Assembly: GCA_019235595.1 (NCBI GenBank)
Contig: JAFAKI010000081.1
Span: 1-9,110, forward strand
DNA length: 9,110 nucleotides
Origin: Mucilaginibacter sp.
GTDB lineage: Bacteria; Bacteroidota; Bacteroidia; Sphingobacteriales; Sphingobacteriaceae
Reading direction: 5' to 3'
The notes beneath the pieces are model-generated. The model was not told where the DNA came from and did not search any database. It was given only the letters and a program-made list of their open reading frames with translations. Positions 6,745-9,110 of the stretch are shown here, piece after piece; the first letter of the stretch is position 1, and every line of letters starts with the position of its first letter. A program made the position numbers and the translations under genes.

Positions 6745-7841
6745 GCCGCTATTTCTCCTTTAATATGCATTACTATTTCTTTAATAGATTGATTCTCCTC
6801 TCTTGAATATTTTTCCAGGGAGATCATACCATCTTTATTGCTTTGCACCAATGCGCGTGCCGCATGAATCTTTATTTCATCATTTTCATAAGTTAGCAAA
6901 TCGAGCAGGAACAACAAGTCCTTATCCGTTCCGACTGTTTCCATCACTTTTATCATGGCCAACTGGTTCTTTAAAATCTCGTGCAGGAACCTTGATATTA
7001 AGTCATCAGAGGTTTCATCGGTATAGATATCCTTTAGACAATGAATGGCTTCATACCTCACTGTTGGATCTGAATGATCAAGACACGACACGATATCGTA
7101 ATACAAATCAAACCGCTGATAAGTGCGGGCCAGTTTTAACGCAAATACAATAACAGTACTATTGGCCGACTTAAACCATGGGCTCATGTCAATTTGAGAG
7201 GGCGATACGTTAGACAGCTGTTGCAATAGTTTGATCTGCTGCCAGTTTGAAATGGGATACGTTACTGTATCCAAAAAATGAAGGCCGTCAAAGCCATTGA
7301 AATGAACTAACGCGGATTGCGCTTCCATGCGCACCAGGTCGTTTTTGTCGTCGGTGTACAGGCATATTTGCTCCACAAATTCGTGCATATCCATGATGGT
7401 AAGCTCCTGTACTGCTTTTGCCCTGATATACCACCTGCCGCTGGATAAATTATTCAGCGCGTACTTGTCAAGGCCCTGTTGTACATAAAGGTGCTTCAGA
7501 TTATCTGCTGATATGCCGGTAATGCTCTTTTTTGCAGAAGTGATCTCATTTACGAGCAATTTCCTGAAGTATTTGTTGCTCATCAGTTTTTCGGCCCTTG
7601 AAGTAACCGGGATCATGGCATCACCTTCTAATTCTTCATCATCGTAAAATATAGCTTTGCGTATCAGCAAGTCGGAAATTAAGCTCCACTTATCGAACTT
7701 TTTATCATAAACACTTTTGAAATACATGTAAGATAACATGAAAACCAAAAGGCTTAAAATCAATAAAATAATGCCCGCAAGGACCATATTTTGGATATGC
7801 CAGACACTAAAAACAGAAAGTAAATAAGCTTTGCTAATCAA
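6741..7841 (-). CDS. Membrane-anchored HEAT-repeat protein
   Basis: 366 residues from the start used here. A single membrane helix (about 19-40, MVLAGIILLILSLLVFMLSY) is followed by a positively charged stop (FKSVYDKKFDK), which places the rest in the cytoplasm. From about residue 130 onward there are paired-helix repeats of HEAT type, clearest at 134-192 (IRAKAVQELT, VRMEAQSALVHF), 259-282 (PTVRYEAIHCLKDIY) and 318-345 (NDEIKIHAARALVQ). HEAT arrays are protein-binding scaffolds with no enzyme activity. The gene lies between the receiver gene (30-base gap) and the GT2 gene (ATGA overlap), so a role as adaptor or regulator of the synthase is inferred. The start is uncertain: TTG at 7839-7841 has a weak AAGAG five bases upstream, whereas ATG at 7785-7787 (residue 19) begins directly at the membrane helix. 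An in-frame TGA at 7863-7865 rules out a longer form. Confidence 0.8.
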   Translation of the reverse strand: MISKAYLLSVFSVWHIQNMVLAGIILLILSLLVFMLSYMYFKSVYDKKFDKWSLISDLLIRKAIFYDDEELEGDAMIPVTSRAEKLMSNKYFRKLLVNEITSAKKSITGISADNLKHLYVQQGLDKYALNNLSSGRWYIRAKAVQELTIMDMHEFVEQICLYTDDKNDLVRMEAQSALVHFNGFDGLHFLDTVTYPISNWQQIKLLQQLSNVSPSQIDMSPWFKSANSTVIVFALKLARTYQRFDLYYDIVSCLDHSDPTVRYEAIHCLKDIYTDETSDDLISRFLHEILKNQLAMIKVMETVGTDKDLLFLLDLLTYENDEIKIHAARALVQSNKDGMISLEKYSREENQSIKEIVMHIKGEIAA

Positions 7842-7871
7842 ACTCTTGTTATTATAACCTAATCAGATAAA

Positions 7872-8240
7872 TTATTTAACCAATGGGGCCTCAAACCTGC
7901 GCACACGTACCGATAGCTCGTTCGGGCTGAAAGGTTTGGTCATATAATCATCGGCACCAAGCTGAAAGGCTTCAAGCACCACATTTTCCTGACCCATTCC
8001 TGACAGGATGATCACCGGTGTGCCGGTTGGAAATCGTGTTTTTACAGCACTCACTACTTCGAGGCCAGATAAATAAGGCATCATGATATCCGTAATAACC
8101 AGGTCAGGCTGAAATTCATCCAGTTTTTGCACCGCAGCCCGGCCGTCATTTGTTATCACCACATCATGCCCGTCTTTTTTAAGACGGAACTCAAGCATTT
8201 TAATCATTAATTGATCATCTTCCGCTACCAGGATTTTCAT
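7872..8240 (-). CDS. Stand-alone response regulator receiver (CheY-like)
   Basis: 122 residues, essentially one receiver domain with no output domain. The canonical residues are all present: the acidic pocket Asp8-Asp9 in ILVAEDDQ, the phospho-acceptor Asp51 in VITDIMMP, Ser80 in VIILSGMG, Tyr99 and Lys102 in DDYMTKPFS. It should therefore accept phosphate from a histidine kinase or phosphorelay. Without a DNA-binding or enzymatic domain it must act by contact with a partner, as CheY or Spo0F do. It is the first gene of the minus-strand unit, 30 bases ahead of the HEAT gene, and the HEAT protein is an obvious candidate partner. The PAS/DHp protein encoded upstream lies 307 bases away on the same strand and could be a phosphate source or relay, although it lacks its own ATPase domain. 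The ATG is at 8238-8240, with no strong Shine-Dalgarno sequence. Confidence 0.92.
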   Translation of the reverse strand: MKILVAEDDQLMIKMLEFRLKKDGHDVVITNDGRAAVQKLDEFQPDLVITDIMMPYLSGLEVVSAVKTRFPTGTPVIILSGMGQENVVLEAFQLGADDYMTKPFSPNELSVRVRRFEAPLVK

Positions 8241-8547
8241 ATTTCAAAATTTTAATTACGGTTAATAAAAACTGTTTAAAAGAATAGTAACAACCTTCAA
8301 TAAAGGTGTTATCGCACTTATACGCAGGCAAGTAAATATTAGTTATGCAGCGGTGAGTTTTTATGTTTAAGAAGTTACTGGAATGGGGGAAGGGCCTCAC
8401 GGACCACTTTAGTGGAAGTTATTGATGGTTATTGATAAAACCAGGATCAATATACAGCGAAAAAGGGGGGGCTCATTACAGCATTGAAGGTACATTTTTT
8501 GAGCATCAAATCAGCTTACCAGCTTTATAGTAAAGCTGATACCCAAG
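8241..8547. other. Spacer upstream of the response regulator unit
   Basis: 307 bases without a believable gene. It should carry the promoter of the minus-strand four-gene unit, but I could not place a convincing Bacteroidota -33/-7 pair. The bases nearest the receiver start are very AT-rich (8241-8290). Small palindromes occur at 8293-8307 (ACCTT/AAGGT) and 8404-8415 (CCACTTTAGTGG), and there is a run of seven G at 8465-8471. The hairpin next to the kinase-like gene is listed separately. Confidence 0.55.
8520..8538 (-). terminator. Candidate hairpin terminator of the PAS/DHp gene
   Basis: A perfect 8-bp stem, CAGCTTTA (8520-8527) and TAAAGCTG (8531-8538), with loop TAG, lies 9 bases beyond the stop codon at 8548-8550 on the minus strand. 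No U-tract follows directly (the minus-strand sequence continues GGTAAGCTGATTTG), so it may be a weak terminator or a 3'-end stabiliser rather than a strong intrinsic terminator. Confidence 0.45.
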
Positions 8548-9110
8548 CTAATCTGCTCGCGCAACATCATTTATTTCGTGGATGATGGTGTCCAGTTTTA
8601 CGATAGCTTCTTTGAGATAATGTAGTATTTGCCGGTTGTGCTCGCTGGTAATCCCCTGCTCTTCAACCAGATCGACCAGACCAATTACGCTTGCAACAGG
8701 ACTCCTCAATAGATGGGAGTTCTTATAAGAAATAACCTTTAGCTGTTCAACTTTTCCCTTGAGTTCGTCCTCGAGTTCTATGAGCCTGGTTATATCCTCA
8801 ACCTCCCTGATAATTGTGCAAATCTGATTGGCGGGATTTTTTTCATAAATCATCTGACGGGAATACACCCACATGTAATTACCGTCGCACTTGCGCAAGC
8901 GCACCGTTAGTTCAACCACTTCACCTTTTTTTGATTGACGGACATTATCCATAGCTTGCTGCACTTTTTGAAAGTCATCCGGATGAACAATTTTTTTATA
9001 GAAATCATTGCTCAGACTTTGGTATTCGTCTTCAGAATACCCCAACAATTGATGAGCCACCCCACTTGAAAAAAGTAATTTGTGATTGGATAGGTCGTAC
9101 GTCTGAAATT
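8548..9110 (-). CDS. PAS domain histidine-kinase-like protein lacking the ATPase domain, partial
   Basis: The frame is open to the window edge, so the N-terminus is outside. A GTG at 9058-9060 is not the start: the preceding in-frame codons read FQTYDLSNHKLLFSSG, which is the beginning of the same PAS domain. 186 residues are visible. Residues about 1-108 form a PAS_3-type sensor fold (LLGYSEDEYQSL, IVHPDDF, VRLRKCDGNYMWVYSR, VEDITRLIELEDEL). A short coiled coil leads to a DHp segment with the phospho-acceptor His at 8713-8715 in SYKNSHLLRSPVASVIGL. The second DHp helix ends LDTIIHEINDVARAD, and the protein stops there. No N, G1 or G2 box of a HATPase_c domain exists, and none is seen in other frames downstream. 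Such short PAS-DHp proteins are familiar in Bacteroidota. It may receive phosphate from another kinase or pair with the receiver encoded next. Confidence 0.82.
   Translation of the reverse strand, partial: FQTYDLSNHKLLFSSGVAHQLLGYSEDEYQSLSNDFYKKIVHPDDFQKVQQAMDNVRQSKKGEVVELTVRLRKCDGNYMWVYSRQMIYEKNPANQICTIIREVEDITRLIELEDELKGKVEQLKVISYKNSHLLRSPVASVIGLVDLVEEQGITSEHNRQILHYLKEAIVKLDTIIHEINDVARAD

Noticed and set aside
6803..7153. 116-residue open frame on the + strand
   Set aside because: Lies wholly antisense to the HEAT gene, with no family signature and a low-complexity translation; a shadow frame.
8215..8400. 61-residue minus-strand frame upstream of the receiver
   Set aside because: Overlaps the receiver start in another frame, with no conserved features; the sequence is AT-rich spacer.
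8404..8415. CCACTTTAGTGG palindrome as an operator
   Set aside because: Single short palindrome with no second copy nearby and too far from the receiver start to tie to regulation.
8241..8547. Lost ATPase domain of the kinase-like gene after a frameshift
   Set aside because: None of the minus-strand frames here encodes N, G1 or G2 box-like residues, and a hairpin directly follows the stop, so the short form looks genuine.

Overview
The window looks like chromosomal DNA of a Gram-negative Bacteroidota bacterium, most likely a Sphingobacteriaceae member such as Mucilaginibacter or Pedobacter. This is inferred, not proven. The signs are an outer-membrane YaiO-type barrel, translation starts without Shine-Dalgarno sequences, and a PAS protein with the Bacteroidota-style SHLLRSPVA phospho-acceptor box and no ATPase domain. 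Intergenic mini-palindromes of REP type also fit.

Layout. 1-231 (+) is the tail of an RMD1/DUF155-family membrane protein. 232-428 is a spacer with a GC-rich repeat and hairpin. 429-2840 (+) is a two-gene unit: a YaiO-family TPR plus beta-barrel outer-membrane protein, then, 6 bases later, an unrecognised membrane-anchored periplasmic protein. 2841-3253 is a gene-free convergent spacer holding four mini-palindromes (REP/REPIN-like) and a bidirectional terminator. 3254-8240 (-) is a tight four-gene unit. In transcription order it contains a stand-alone response regulator receiver, a membrane-anchored HEAT-repeat protein, a processive-type GT2 glycosyltransferase whose start overlaps the HEAT stop (ATGA), and an LTA-synthase-family alkaline-phosphatase-fold transferase. 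8241-8547 is a spacer. 8548-9110 (-) is the C-terminal part of a PAS plus DHp histidine-kinase-like protein that has no ATPase domain and runs off the window edge.

How they may work together (inference). The GT2 enzyme would polymerise a glycan at the inner membrane. The LTA-synthase-like enzyme could add a phosphoglycerol or phosphoethanolamine group in the periplasm. The YaiO barrel, a small relative in layout of PgaA/BcsC exporters (TPR then barrel), could serve the outer-membrane step, and the 386-residue periplasmic protein may assist. The receiver and the HEAT protein come first in the synthase unit, which suggests phosphorelay control of the synthase by protein contact rather than by transcription. 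The pairing of a membrane GT2 with YaiO also occurs in E. coli (yaiP-yaiO). This envelope-glycan locus is the most interesting content of the window.
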